64,000 nucleotides of DNA from Gynuella sunshinyii YC6258 (GCF_000940805.1 NZ_CP007142.1:6300593-6364592), one strand, 5' to 3'; numbered from the stretch's first letter, positions 17,611 through 26,200 are shown. Numbers and translations are program-made. Notes: generated by a model not told the origin, from the letters alone.

Positions 17611-17679
17611 TCACCAAACATTACGCCATCTTATTTTTTGCGTGCTGAAAAGCACTCAACAACCTGATTAGGAGCCACC

Positions 17680-18915
17680 ATGAGTTGCTGTGACACGCCC
17701 GCAGGGCTATTACCATTTGAAACGGCGCTTTCCCGCCTGTTGGCAGAGATACATCCAATAGCAACACAACAAACGGTCGAACTGGGGCAAAGTATTGGCC
17801 GGGTGCTTGCTGAACCCGTGATCAGCCGCGTCAACGTTCCCCCCTACACCAATTCCGCCATGGACGGTTACGCCATTCACCTGACCGAACCGGCCGCTGC
17901 CAGTTATCGATTGATCGGTCGCTGCCTGGCCGGACATCCATTCGAACAGACCGTCGCTCCGGGAGAATGTGTACGCATCATGACCGGGGCACAACTGCCA
18001 CCCGGTGCCAATTGTGTGGTCATGCAGGAAAATGCCACTCTTCTCGATGATGAAACCGTGGCCTTCAGTGACGGTCTGGTGCTCGACCGGAATATCCGCC
18101 ATGCCGGTGAGGACATCAGCGCTGGCGCGACCGTCTATGACGCGGGCCACTGTATCAACACCGCCGACATCGCCGTGTTCGCGGCACTGGGTATCGCCAG
18201 CGTGTCGGTCAAACGGCAACTGAAAGTGGCACTGCTGGCATCAGGCGATGAACTGAAACTTCCAGGCACCACTCTGAATCCGGGAGAGCTGTACGAATCC
18301 AACCGTCCGGCCATTCATGCCATGCTGACCAGAATGGGCATTGAAGTGCGGGATTTCGGCATTATCGCTGACGATAAAGAACAACTGAAAAGTGCCTTTC
18401 TCAGTGCCGCAGAAGACTGCGATGCCATCATTACCACCGGTGGCGTGTCAGTGGGCGAAGCCGATTACACCAAAGATATTCTGACCGAAATCGGCGAAGT
18501 CAACTTCTGGAAGCTGGCCATTAAACCCGGCAAGCCGGTGGCGTTTGGCCGTATTGGTCCGGCGGTGTTTTTCGGTCTGCCCGGCAATCCGGTTTCGGCA
18601 CTGGTGACCTTTCACCAGTTGGCGGTACCGGCCCTGAAAAAAATGCAGGGGCACGAACAGATTCACTACCCGACCCAGACCGCCATTGCCGCATCTGATT
18701 TTAAAACATCACCCGGTAGAACCGACTTTCAACGCGGCATCTTGTTCCATGACGATCAGGGCCGACTGGCGGTTCGCAGCACCGGCGCTCAGGGCTCACA
18801 TATGTTGACCTCGCTGACCCGTGCCAACGGCTACGTCATTCTGGCACCGCAAACCGAGCCGGTAAGGACTGGGGATTTAGTCAAAGTACAATGGTTTGAT
18901 GCACTGCTGGGGTAA
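17680..18915 (+). CDS. moeA: Molybdopterin molybdenumtransferase MoeA
   Basis: 411 residues, full family length. It inserts molybdate into adenylylated molybdopterin, the last general step of molybdenum cofactor synthesis. Visible signatures: PPYTNSAMDGYA in domain III, GGVSVGEADYTKD (MoCF-binding loop), KPGKPVAFGR, and FGLPGNPVSA. AGGAG at about 17669-17673 precedes the ATG at 17680. It lies 69 bases downstream of narL on the same strand and is probably co-regulated, since nitrate reductase requires this cofactor. Confidence 0.95.
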   Translation: MSCCDTPAGLLPFETALSRLLAEIHPIATQQTVELGQSIGRVLAEPVISRVNVPPYTNSAMDGYAIHLTEPAAASYRLIGRCLAGHPFEQTVAPGECVRIMTGAQLPPGANCVVMQENATLLDDETVAFSDGLVLDRNIRHAGEDISAGATVYDAGHCINTADIAVFAALGIASVSVKRQLKVALLASGDELKLPGTTLNPGELYESNRPAIHAMLTRMGIEVRDFGIIADDKEQLKSAFLSAAEDCDAIITTGGVSVGEADYTKDILTEIGEVNFWKLAIKPGKPVAFGRIGPAVFFGLPGNPVSALVTFHQLAVPALKKMQGHEQIHYPTQTAIAASDFKTSPGRTDFQRGILFHDDQGRLAVRSTGAQGSHMLTSLTRANGYVILAPQTEPVRTGDLVKVQWFDALLG

Positions 18916-18969
18916 GCAGGCAGGCAGATGGAAGAAGGTGGATTAGTAACGGGGTCAGGGAAAGCCATG

Positions 18970-18996
18970 CGGGTGACGGCGTTAACCAGTCACCCG
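18970..18996. terminator. Hairpin between convergent moeA and pfkA
   Basis: Perfect 8-base arms CGGGTGAC and GTCACCCG with an 11-base loop, placed between the two converging stop codons. No T-run on either side, so it may act in both directions with other factors. Confidence 0.4.
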
Positions 18997-19016
18997 TGAG
19001 ATGATTTCGATCCGGA

Positions 19017-19985
19017 TCAGGCCAGTTTGATACTCAGATCAAAGAGCTTGTCATTGAATGGCCGACGCATGTTTTCCATGGCATCAATGATATCGTGATG
19101 CACCAACTGGTCATTATGAATACCCACACAACGCCCCCCCTCGCCCTGTACCAGCAGATCCACAGCATAGCTGCCCATCCGGCTCGCCAGCAAGCGATCA
19201 AATGCCGTCGGATTGCCACCACGCTGAATATGACCCAGGATAGTGGCACGGGTCTCCAGACCGGTTTCTGCCTCAATTTTCTGAGCCAGGGCATTGGCAT
19301 CGGTGACTTTTTCCGTCAATGCCACAATCGCATGTTTCTTACCACGACCGACCTGAGCCTTGAGCTTGGCAATCAGATCCGCTTCGTCGAGCCCACGCTC
19401 AGGGACAATACAGAACTCGGCCCCACCGCCAATGGCAGCAGAGACCGTTAAATCACCGCAGTGACGTCCCATAATTTCAACAATGGAGATCCGATGGTGC
19501 GAAGTACTGGTATCACGCAGACGATCGATCGCTTCCAGCACAGTGTTCAGAGCGGTGAAGAAACCAATTGTGTAATCGGTACCATTGATATCATTATCAA
19601 TAGTGCCCGGCAAACCAATGCAGGGATATCCCATTTCAGTCAGAGCCTTGGCACCCATATAACTACCATCGCCCCCAATCACTACCAGTGCATCGATATT
19701 GGCAGCCTTCAGATTTTCCACCGCTTTTTCGCGCACACTCAGCTCTTTAAACTGAGGGAATCGGGCAGAGCCAAGCACCGTACCACCCCGGTTAATGATG
19801 TTGGACACAGACCGCCGGGTAAGCTCTTCAATATGATTCTCGTACAACCCCAGATACCCGTCGTACACACCATATACCTGCAAACCCTGATCAATACCGG
19901 CTCTGACAACGGCCCTGACAGCTGCATTCATCCCTGGAGAATCACCACCACTCGTTAACACACCTATTTTCTTAACCGCTCCCAT
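19017..19985 (-). CDS. pfkA: ATP-dependent 6-phosphofructokinase
   Basis: 322 residues from the ATG at 19985, with GGGGGT 7 bases upstream. Converts fructose 6-phosphate and ATP to fructose 1,6-bisphosphate, the committed glycolytic step. Family A signatures: [17 protein letters not shown] (ATP site), [29 protein letters not shown] with catalytic Asp, and [20 protein letters not shown] and ASRMGSYAV complete the fold. Glycine after the GGDGS motif fits an ATP rather than pyrophosphate enzyme. Stands alone, convergent with moeA. Confidence 0.95.
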   Translation of the reverse strand: MGAVKKIGVLTSGGDSPGMNAAVRAVVRAGIDQGLQVYGVYDGYLGLYENHIEELTRRSVSNIINRGGTVLGSARFPQFKELSVREKAVENLKAANIDALVVIGGDGSYMGAKALTEMGYPCIGLPGTIDNDINGTDYTIGFFTALNTVLEAIDRLRDTSTSHHRISIVEIMGRHCGDLTVSAAIGGGAEFCIVPERGLDEADLIAKLKAQVGRGKKHAIVALTEKVTDANALAQKIEAETGLETRATILGHIQRGGNPTAFDRLLASRMGSYAVDLLVQGEGGRCVGIHNDQLVHHDIIDAMENMRRPFNDKLFDLSIKLA

Positions 19986-20287
19986 TTTGGAACCCCCACT
20001 CAAGTGAATTTGGTAATAAAATTACAAAATCATCCATCATTCAGCAATCAGAATCCTGATATTTTCAGTATCTATTGATGTTGCTCAGTTTCCCCGGCGT
20101 CGCTCCACAACGCAATCAGAGTTCAACCGTAATCTCAGACAATTCAGAATTTTAGTGACTTAATCGCCGCAAGACCGGCTTGCCAGCCTGTCGCCAGCAC
20201 AAAAACCCAGGCCTCTCAAAACGTTTCGGCAGCTGAAAATAATGAAAAAAAGACCTGCGGCCCCGGACTTGAAAATGAAATTTTATT

Positions 20288-20770
20288 TCATCCTGAACCC
20301 TTATCACAGTCCGTTACCTGTGTTTGCCAGTATTTCCAGGCCTGATCAATCTGATGCTGACTGAATACTCGCACGCCGGCCTGCCGTAGATATTGAACCG
20401 TGCGTCCCTCCCCTTCCCGGATTTGACCACTAAAGCTGCCATCGTAAATATGTGAGGAACCACAGGAAGGACTGAGATCAGTCATGATTGCCATGTTTAT
20501 ATCATAGTCTTTCACCAGCTTTTGCGCCTGCCGGGCACCCAGTTCAAAGGCCCCGGTTACATCTAACTGCGAGTGTGTGACAATACGGTGATCAGGTTGA
20601 ATTTCTGCAGGCTCCCGCGGCACACTGAGACCGCCTGCCAGTTCAGGACAGAACGGCAGCAGCTGACCCGCCTGCTGCCATTGATGGAGTATCGGACTGG
20701 TGACGGGTTTGCCTTTGCCATCATACCGAACGGGCTCTCCCAACAGACAGGCACTGATCAGAATCTTCAT
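20288..20770 (-). CDS. DUF523 family protein
   Basis: 160 residues. N-terminus KILISACLLGEPVRYDGKG is the family hallmark, with later FCPELAGGLSVPREPAE and SPSCGSSHIYDGSFSG. The conserved Cys residues (in SACLLG, FCPE and PSCG) suggest metal or cluster binding, but no biochemical role is established for the family. The start codon is divergent from, and 29 bases away from, the AEC transporter gene, so the two share a promoter region. Confidence 0.88.
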   Translation of the reverse strand: MKILISACLLGEPVRYDGKGKPVTSPILHQWQQAGQLLPFCPELAGGLSVPREPAEIQPDHRIVTHSQLDVTGAFELGARQAQKLVKDYDINMAIMTDLSPSCGSSHIYDGSFSGQIREGEGRTVQYLRQAGVRVFSQHQIDQAWKYWQTQVTDCDKGSG

Positions 20771-20799
20771 TGGCTACACCTCATCACTTCAGGATCGTT

Positions 20800-21729
20800 A
20801 TGTCGTTAATTCACGCGCTTTTTTCGGCCATCAATGTGACCGGCCCCATTCTGCTCATCTTAGCGTTGGGGATCTGGTTTAAACACTCCAATTTCGTCAA
20901 TGACCAGTTCGTGATCGTGGCCAATCGTCTGGTTTTCAATATTTCACTGCCCAGCCTGCTGTTCATTTCCATCGCCAATAAATCGCTGACAGATTCCCTC
21001 AACCCCAAGCTGGTGATATTTGGGGCCGTTATGACCCTGATCATCGTCGCGGCACTGTGGCTGATTGCCCCGCTGATCACAGACAAAAACAAACGTGGCG
21101 TTTTTGCCCAGTGTGCATTTCGCGGCAACATGGGCATTATCGGTCTGGCGTTATGCATCAATGCCTATGGCGATGCCGGTCTCGTCAGCGCCAGCGTGTA
21201 TGTTTCGTTTATGGTTATTTTGTACAACATCCTGTCAGTGGTACTGCTGAACGCCGGAGATGTTCGCTCACAGCTACGGAGCATTCTGAAAAACCCACTG
21301 ATTATCGGCGCGGTGCTGGGAATCCTCTGGAGCTTGAGCGGCATACAAGTCCCCTTTCTGATCAGCCGCAGCGCAGAATACTTTGCCCACCTCACCATTC
21401 CACTGGCCTTGCTGGCCATCGGTGGAACACTGAACTGGCACTCAGCCAGATCCAACCAGCGGGACGTACTCTGGATCACCGCATTCAAACTGATGATCAT
21501 TCCCATGGTCACCGTCCCGATTGCACTGTTGATGGGTTTTCGGGGAACGGATCTGGGAATCCTGTTTATGATGATGGCCACACCCAGCGCCTCGGCCTCC
21601 TACATCATGGCCCGCGCCATGACCCCCTACGGCGCTCTGGCAGCTGAATCAGTTGCCCTGACAACAGCACTATGCCCGTTTGCAATTACACTGGGCCTGG
21701 CGTTATTACAGACCCTGCAATTGGCGTAG
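20800..21729 (+). CDS. AEC-family (auxin efflux carrier) transporter
   Basis: 309 residues from the ATG at 20800 (AGGA 6 bases upstream); an upstream TTG at 20770 is less likely. About ten membrane segments in two five-helix repeats, with the central conserved FRGNMGIIGLALC and late TPSASASYIMARAM, where the broken helices of this bile/arsenite-transporter superfamily lie. Members export or import small organic acids or amino acids. The substrate is not evident from the context. Confidence 0.88.
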   Translation: MSLIHALFSAINVTGPILLILALGIWFKHSNFVNDQFVIVANRLVFNISLPSLLFISIANKSLTDSLNPKLVIFGAVMTLIIVAALWLIAPLITDKNKRGVFAQCAFRGNMGIIGLALCINAYGDAGLVSASVYVSFMVILYNILSVVLLNAGDVRSQLRSILKNPLIIGAVLGILWSLSGIQVPFLISRSAEYFAHLTIPLALLAIGGTLNWHSARSNQRDVLWITAFKLMIIPMVTVPIALLMGFRGTDLGILFMMMATPSASASYIMARAMTPYGALAAESVALTTALCPFAITLGLALLQTLQLA

Positions 21730-21873
21730 TGAGTATTCAGCGAAACTGGATGCGGTTAGCTTAAACAGCCACTGGCTGATTGTTATCGGCATAAATGCGT
21801 CCATTCAAAGCCGGGATACCTGAAAGGACTTTAACTGGTATCTACGGAAAATCAAATGGCGAGCGGTAGGAGT

Positions 21874-22224
21874 TTAATTTATGCCTGCTGCTCCGATGAC
21901 CTCAATGCCAGATGGTTTCAAAGATTTTATACTTTGGATAATCATGCTAACTTCTTGTTGAATCAACTTTTCGTATTCATCATCAGATATCTTTGGATTT
22001 TCAGACAAACGATCCCATTTCAGCATGACTTCATACGCGTTCAGACTTACTCCCGCTGGAGCCAATCCTTCTGATAGCCAGTTAACTTTATGAGCAACAA
22101 CCGTTGCAGTTTCACTGTTAAATTCCAGCGATACACCTTTCTCATTAATGTCACTGACCCTATCCCAAAACTCCTGGATAGCCGCATCCGAGAACTCATC
22201 GTGTTGTAATTCAATCAGTTTCAC
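21874..22224 (-). CDS. Hypothetical acidic protein at island edge
   Basis: 116 residues, acidic, no membrane segment. Unrecognised. An AGGAG-like site precedes the ATG at 22224. It has a mixed alpha/beta pattern (VSLEFNSETATVVAHKV) and a Trp-bearing loop, of the size and composition often seen for immunity proteins of contact-dependent toxins. It lies just before a chain of toxin-tip and immunity genes on the same strand, and no toxin fragment is visible upstream of it. An immunity-type role is inference from position. Confidence 0.55.
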   Translation of the reverse strand: MKLIELQHDEFSDAAIQEFWDRVSDINEKGVSLEFNSETATVVAHKVNWLSEGLAPAGVSLNAYEVMLKWDRLSENPKISDDEYEKLIQQEVSMIIQSIKSLKPSGIEVIGAAGIN

Positions 22225-22577
22225 ATGTTCTCCTTACCGGGCTGTTGAGTGATCCAAACAGGATACCCTGTTTTAAAAATCCGTCATATGCATCAACCGA
22301 ACGTACAGCTGGGTAGTCTCAACCGAGATGCTGGTAGGACTGGATATCACCACTATGGAAGGTTTTACTGAATCAGGTGTATGGGGAGGTCGGGGCGGTC
22401 AGGCTCTGGCGGTAGCGGGTTGGGCCGCTAAACAGAACAACCCCGGTTCGGGGCCGCTTGGGGGTAGGTGTCCAGGGAATTCGGAAAACCATGCAAGAAT
22501 TTGTTATGAATTTAAGTTATTTATAGCTGATTTAGCTGCTTCACAAACGCCCTCATCTTCATCATTTGCAAGTATTT
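22225..22577. other. Accessory spacer without recognised gene
   Basis: About 350 bases. The plus strand has a short frame (22328-22591) of low-complexity Gly-rich text with no ribosome site, which I do not accept as a gene. No copy of the hairpin repeat that marks the rest of the island. Confidence 0.25.
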
Positions 22578-23081
22578 CTAGAGCGGAATAGCCTCTTTTA
22601 ACCCTAATTCTGACAATTCATCTGCAACATTTTGGCGTACAATGGCATCATCGTCTTTGGATGCTTCAAGAAGTCGTCGATAAATTTCATCAATGGGAAG
22701 AATAACCTTTAAATAGCGTAATGCAGCTCCTCTAACATATGGAGACTTATGATTTTGTAAGAAGACTAGGTCATCTAATTTCAGCTGAATATTTAGTCGT
22801 ACTAAGGAATCTAAAGCGCTGCTAATTACCAACGGATCGCCATGAGTTAAAAAAGGTAGAAGCAGCTCATCACTCCCAACAACAGTAAAACCTAATCCAA
22901 ATATCGCCCCACGTAGCTGACTACCACTAAAATTTTGGATATTTTGAATTAAGTACTCCGGAGCCTGCTGAGATATCTGGTATGCGATGACATCATAAAA
23001 ATCGTCATCATCTATTTTGCAATTAAAAAGCTGTTCTAACTCTTTTAAATTAAAACTAGCTATATATAGAGATTCCATCAT
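22578..23081 (-). CDS. HEAT-repeat-like protein, probable immunity protein
   Basis: 167 residues from the ATG at 23081 (AGGTGA site), or 166 from the next codon. After about 30 residues the sequence forms successive paired helices of the HEAT type: ISSALDSLVRLNIQL, SPYVRGAALRYL, AIVRQNVADELSELG. HEAT-like proteins are a known class of immunity partners for polymorphic toxins. A short toxin-like C-terminal fragment (23087-23170) ends directly upstream, 6 bases before this ATG, the spacing typical of a toxin-immunity pair, so it is probably the immunity gene of a toxin that has been lost. Confidence 0.7.
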   Translation of the reverse strand: MMESLYIASFNLKELEQLFNCKIDDDDFYDVIAYQISQQAPEYLIQNIQNFSGSQLRGAIFGLGFTVVGSDELLLPFLTHGDPLVISSALDSLVRLNIQLKLDDLVFLQNHKSPYVRGAALRYLKVILPIDEIYRRLLEASKDDDAIVRQNVADELSELGLKEAIPL

Positions 23082-23086
23082 AGTAA

Positions 23087-23170
23087 TCACCTAGACTTGT
23101 CACACAAAGATCTAATTTCCGATAAACTCATTCCTCTAAATCTTAAGGGAAATTCTGACTGAATTGATCA
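23087..23170 (-). pseudogene. C-terminal fragment of a lost toxin, abutting the repeat
   Basis: About 25 codons without a start (SIQSEFPLRFRGMSLSEIRS, then LCDKSR and TGA at 23089-23087). The fragment begins exactly where the left end of the hairpin repeat (AAGTTTATGGGTGTCC on the plus strand) ends. It precedes the HEAT-like gene with toxin-immunity spacing. No family can be assigned to so short a piece. Confidence 0.5.
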
Positions 23171-23195
23171 AGTTTATGGGTGTCCTTTTTATTCT
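23168..23195. repeat. Island repeat, left end only (copy a)
   Basis: Carries only the left terminal segment of the island repeat (TCAAGTTTATGGGTGTCC and TTTTTATT); the hairpin and right end are absent. It marks the 5' truncation point of the toxin fragment at 23087-23170. Confidence 0.65.
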
Positions 23196-23204
23196 CTATT
23201 CTCC

Positions 23205-23354
23205 TTAAACACATTTATTGATTAAAAGGAAGCCCATTTCCGTTACCACAATATAACCATCCTCTTGGATAAATATGTGAGTAGCATCAAAGCGATAGTT
23301 CATAGTAATTTCCTGACTAATTTCCGCCTGTTGTCCAGCGTTGAGTTTGCCCAT
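23205..23354 (-). CDS. Small unrecognised ORF, possible remnant
   Basis: 49 residues from the ATG at 23354 (MGKLNAGQQAEISQEI, later FDATHIFIQEDGYIVV and TEMGFLLINKCV). The open frame continues upstream without another Met. Not recognised; composition looks like real protein. It may be the end of a lost toxin or immunity gene in this patchwork. Confidence 0.3.
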   Translation of the reverse strand: MGKLNAGQQAEISQEITMNYRFDATHIFIQEDGYIVVTEMGFLLINKCV

Positions 23355-23370
23355 TTTCGCGCCACCCAGA

Positions 23371-23470
23371 CAACAACACTGGTCTGATCTGATCCATCAA
23401 TGGTTGGTCAGTGGACAGTCCATGGCGGCGTTCTGTCGCCAGCAATGGATATCCATTCCCTTCATTAGCT
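23371..23470 (+). pseudogene. Fragment of IS66-family TnpA-like accessory protein
   Basis: Plus-strand reading gives HWSDLIHQWLVSGQSMAAFC followed by RQQWISIPFI, which matches the N-terminal pattern of IS66-family accessory proteins (W..L...W..SG.S..AFCR...IS...F). No start, no continuation into the rest of the protein and no tnpB/tnpC nearby, so this is a scar of an insertion sequence. The match is from pattern memory only. Confidence 0.5.
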
Positions 23471-23488
23471 CAACCAACAACACCGTAG

Positions 23489-23908
23489 CTATAGTATTTT
23501 GTAAAATCCATCGCTAACGGAAACCAACTTTTTCTCTTCAAGTTTTTTTAGCAAATCTTTCAGGTTATCTTCGAGTGCTCCCGAAACAATGCCTACAGAT
23601 TTCAGAGCTTTTCGTCCCTCGCCACCAAGAGCTCCAAAATATGTAGAAAGCCCCCACGCATCAAAACAGGTCACTCCCGCTTGTACATCATGGAAATCCA
23701 CCTTCCGCTTACCATTCACTTCCTCAAACAGTACACCGAGCCCGTGCTTCTTAAACGACCATTGAGCATCGTCAAACTCGACCACTCCAGAGCCCGGGAC
23801 ATTGAGCAGTAGAGAATCAACTTGACCAGACACCCCACAGAGAAGGGCTGACCACAACCCAGTCTGCAAATATATAAAGGCTTTTACATGATTGATGAAA
23901 ACATCCAT
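23489..23908 (-). CDS. Probable immunity protein (DUF6896-like)
   Basis: 139 residues, soluble. The middle reads FKKHGLGVLFEE and VDFHDVQAGVTCFDAWGLST, similar to the pattern of DUF6896-type immunity proteins (HG.G.....G..vDFh...FDaW.L). It follows the ParB-like toxin tip at 23912-24133 by 3 bases, the classic toxin-then-immunity order. I judge it the cognate immunity gene of that truncated toxin; the family name is my best guess. Confidence 0.65.
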   Translation of the reverse strand: MDVFINHVKAFIYLQTGLWSALLCGVSGQVDSLLLNVPGSGVVEFDDAQWSFKKHGLGVLFEEVNGKRKVDFHDVQAGVTCFDAWGLSTYFGALGGEGRKALKSVGIVSGALEDNLKDLLKKLEEKKLVSVSDGFYKIL

Positions 23909-23911
23909 TAT

Positions 23912-24133
23912 TTACCACCTATTGGAAAGACCTAGTGCATGTGCAGCCTCAGCTGCTTGCTGCTCATATTTTGCAGCCGTTGCTGGGTCAACCTCGTGAA
24001 TACGAATCGGGACTTGATCAAGTTTGACACCACCAGCCGCTCTGGCTCTATGGTGGCCATCAATTATGATCTTACGACCATTCACCTCGACTACATCAAT
24101 AGGTTGAGATTGATCGTAACCATTTTTCGTGTC
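23912..24133 (-). pseudogene. ParB-like nuclease toxin tip, N-terminus missing
   Basis: About 70 codons without a start, beginning at a TAG next to the left end of repeat copy b and ending at TAA (23914-23912). The text is PIDVVEVNGRKIIIDGHHRA, then RAAGGVKLDQVPIRI and EQQAAEAAHALGLSNRW. The IIDGHHRARAA core is the ParB/Srx catalytic loop (DGHHR) used by ParB-type nuclease toxins at the tips of Rhs and CDI proteins. The delivery part is gone, so this is a detached tip, with its immunity gene intact just downstream. Confidence 0.75.
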
Positions 24134-24137
24134 CTAG

Positions 24138-24232
24138 CAAGTTTATGGGTGTCCTTTTTATTTTCTTTCAGAGAGAACAGCCCCGGTTTTACCGGGGCCG
24201 ATCTATTATTAGAGTGGGTGTCCCATTAACTG
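24138..24232. repeat. Island repeat, complete (copy b)
   Basis: About 95 bases: left end CAAGTTTATGGGTGTCC, a T-rich spacer, the hairpin CCCCGG-TTTTA-CCGGGG, GATCTATTATTAGAG and right end TGGGTGTCCCATTAACTG. GGGTGTCC stands in direct orientation near both ends. On one side it borders the ParB-like tip, on the other it interrupts an Rhs core inside the YVGARW motif. Confidence 0.8.
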
Positions 24233-24584
24233 TTGCTCCGACGTACACGAGTCCGGCATCGGCGATGCGTTGGTGATGGTGGAATGTCAGTTCGCGGGTG
24301 TCACCATCTCCTGTCACTCTGCCTTCGTTGCCGTAGGGGTCGTAGTCTTTACTCCAGACCATCTGGCCGCTGGCGTCGGTGACCATGACGGGATTCATGG
24401 CGAGGTCGCTGTGGATGTATTCAACGGTTTCTGTCTGGGTATCGCTGCCTGTGAGGTTGGCAACGGTCTGGCCGTTCAGATAGATGTGAAGGCTGTATTC
24501 ACCATCGGTACTGTGTGAGGCAAGGACTTTGTGCTGATCATCACGCAGGTAGCGTTCGGTGCGGTTGTCATTCTGTCTGGCAAC
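24233..24584 (-). pseudogene. Rhs core fragment with no toxin tip
   Basis: Part of the Rhs core near its end, matching the full-length gene (region 31130-31470): KDYDPYGNEGRVTGDG, TRELTFHHHQ, ADAGLVYVGA, where it is cut and runs into repeat copy b. The 5' cut is at the same base as in the other three cassettes (the core sequence ends GGCAAC next to the repeat). It has the 36-codon segment missing from two other cassettes. Without start and tip it cannot make a toxin. Confidence 0.85.
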
Positions 24585-24700
24585 AAATTTATGGGTGTCC
24601 TACTCTATTGCTACTATTCGTTCTACTCTATTCGTTCAGAGAGAACAGCACCGGTTTTACCGGGGCCGATCTATTATTAGAGTGGGTGTCCCATTAACTG
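24585..24700. repeat. Island repeat, complete (copy c)
   Basis: Left end AAATTTATGGGTGTCC joined to the Rhs core cut site, a spacer lengthened by a repeated TCTATT/TTCG stretch, then the hairpin (first arm with one change, CACCGG), and right end AGAGTGGGTGTCCCATTAAC. The longest copy. Confidence 0.8.
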
Positions 24701-24756
24701 ACCGGGTCCCGGCAAATACTCTTCTGGAAGCCGATTACCTCCACCGTTCTTTGTAA
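24701..24756 (+). pseudogene. Possible C-terminal gene remnant abutting repeat
   Basis: Immediately after repeat copy c the plus strand reads VPANTLLEADYLHRSL then TAA, without a start. It resembles the two other cases (26082 and 27904) where the 3' end of a plus-strand gene sits directly against the repeat. Too short to name. Confidence 0.3.
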
Positions 24757-24777
24757 CATTAAAATTTAAGCTTAAGT

Positions 24778-25161
24778 TTAGCCAATACTCACGCTAGAAA
24801 ATTTACTGTTTAGTTGCTCTTCTATATCACAATCAGACTCAACATACATAGAACTACTATCGTGTAAGCCGCATTTTATACACGTACCATTTTCAAGCTT
24901 AAACTCAATATCCAACCAATAGAATATTTCTTCATTATTACTAACTACGTTAATCACCTCGTCTAAAGAAGTTTCAATCTGGTCTTGAGGTTCGAAAAGC
25001 AGGTCATCCCAAGATGAAACCTGCTCACCATAACCTACAGCTCGATGAATAGTTACTTTAACGACATTGCTTTTAAACAATGTAATTAAAAGTCCTATCA
25101 GGATTCCCAATGGGAATCCTGTTTTAGAGTTATCTTTGTCGTAAATCCAATATCTAGTCAT
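24778..25161 (-). CDS. Probable immunity protein of the 25154-26053 toxin cassette
   Basis: 127 residues. N-terminal part has one hydrophobic stretch (FPLGILIGLLITLF) that could be a membrane segment; the rest is acidic beta/alpha (YWLDIEFKLENGTCIKCGL). Its start overlaps the toxin tip's stop by 8 bases, so toxin and immunity would be translated in step. Not assigned to a family. Cognate immunity function is inferred from order and overlap. Confidence 0.65.
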   Translation of the reverse strand: MTRYWIYDKDNSKTGFPLGILIGLLITLFKSNVVKVTIHRAVGYGEQVSSWDDLLFEPQDQIETSLDEVINVVSNNEEIFYWLDIEFKLENGTCIKCGLHDSSSMYVESDCDIEEQLNSKFSSVSIG

Positions 25162-26053
25162 AATCTAAAGGCTCACCGTCTAATCTTTTAAATCCGCCTC
25201 TTGGAGCAGTCTTAGGATTATTGGGTACTAATCGATGTTGATGAGGCACCCAATAATGTTGGTCCGGGAATCCATGGTCTGTAAAATCTATGTCCTTTTT
25301 TGGAATCAAGTTACCACTGTCATCGTAACCCCATGTCCGTGCTTGAGGCTCAGATCCATATTTAGGTTTTGATCGTCCTAATTGTGTGTGAGGTAGGTCT
25401 GAGTCTGGAATATAGTCTCTGCCATCTGTTGGTAATTGCCTGTCAGGTGTATAAGAGCCCGGTTTTGCTTTCTTTGTACCCCTACCCCAAAAACCTTTTG
25501 GAATAAACTTCTCAAGTTTACGTGTTACCAATCCCAACGAAGCGGTACCGGCTGCCTTGCCCAACTCCTGCAAAACCGTGCTCGGGTCGTTCAGGATATT
25601 GTTAATCGCTTCACCAAATGCCCAACCTGCCTCCCATGCACCATATAAAACCAGTCCTCCGCCAAGAATGGCCAGAGGACTCTCCGGATCCGTATACGCC
25701 AACGGATTATCCAATCCATAATGGAACCGATTCACACCGGTCACAGCTGCGTCAGGCACTCCGACCGGATCAGGGGATATAAACCGCCTTAGCCTGGGAC
25801 TGTACCACCTTGCTCCGACGTACACGAGTCCGGCATCGGCGATGCGTTGGTGGTGGTGGAATGTCAGTTCGCGGGTGTCCCCGTCTCCTTCAACGGTTTC
25901 TGTCTGGGTATCGCTGCCTGTGAGGTTGGCAACGGTCTGGCCGTTCAGATAGATGTGAAGGCTGTATTCACCATCGGTGCTGTGTGAGGCAAGGACTTTG
26001 TGCTGATCGTCACGCAGGTAGCGTTCGGTGCGGTTGTCATTCTGTCTGGCAAC
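25154..26053 (-). pseudogene. Orphan Rhs cassette with Ntox24-like RNase-type tip
   Basis: 5'-truncated Rhs end: core from the shared cut site at 26053, core hallmark FISPDPVGVPDAA and NPLAYTDPES, a linker (LAILGGGLVLYGAWEAGWAF to IPKGFWGRG), then a tip of about 100 residues: LGRSKPKYGSEPQARTWGYD, DIDFTDHGFPDQH and WVPHQHRLVPNN. The His-rich DFTDHG/PHQH pattern resembles Ntox24-type toxins, which I name with caution. A 36-codon segment of the core (the IHSDL to YDPYGNE stretch) is precisely missing. No start codon follows the upstream stop until a GTG inside the core, so it is probably silent unless recombined into the full gene. Confidence 0.75.
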
Positions 26054-26078
26054 AAATTTATGGGTGTCCTACTCTATT
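26054..26078. repeat. Island repeat, left end only (copy d)
   Basis: AAATTTATGGGTGTCCTACT and a few more bases, joined on the left to the Rhs cut site and on the right directly to a RelE/ParE-like remnant. Hairpin and right end absent. Confidence 0.65.
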
Positions 26079-26081
26079 CGT

Positions 26082-26198
26082 TTTCAGAACTACCGCATTA
26101 TTTATCTGGTGAAGCCCGATTACCTCTATATCGTCGCCGTGGTTCATGGCAGTCGGGATCTGACCAGAATGGAAAGCAAGCCTTGGGAAGTTGTTTAA
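26082..26198 (+). pseudogene. C-terminal remnant of RelE/ParE-family toxin
   Basis: Plus-strand reading FQNYRIIYLVKPDYLYIVAV, then VHGSRDLTRM and TAA. This is the C-terminal strand pair and tail of RelE/ParE toxins (YRIiY.v....v.il.v.HgsRd..). About 38 codons, no start; the upstream two-thirds and the antitoxin are gone and the cut coincides with repeat copy d. The toxin's usual catalytic Arg region (HGSRD) is retained but the protein cannot be made. Confidence 0.72.
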
Positions 26199-26200
26199 GC

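Noticed and set aside
22328-22591. Plus-strand 87-codon frame in the accessory spacer
   Set aside because: Low-complexity Gly-rich text, no ribosome site, and it overlaps the end of the HEAT-like gene.
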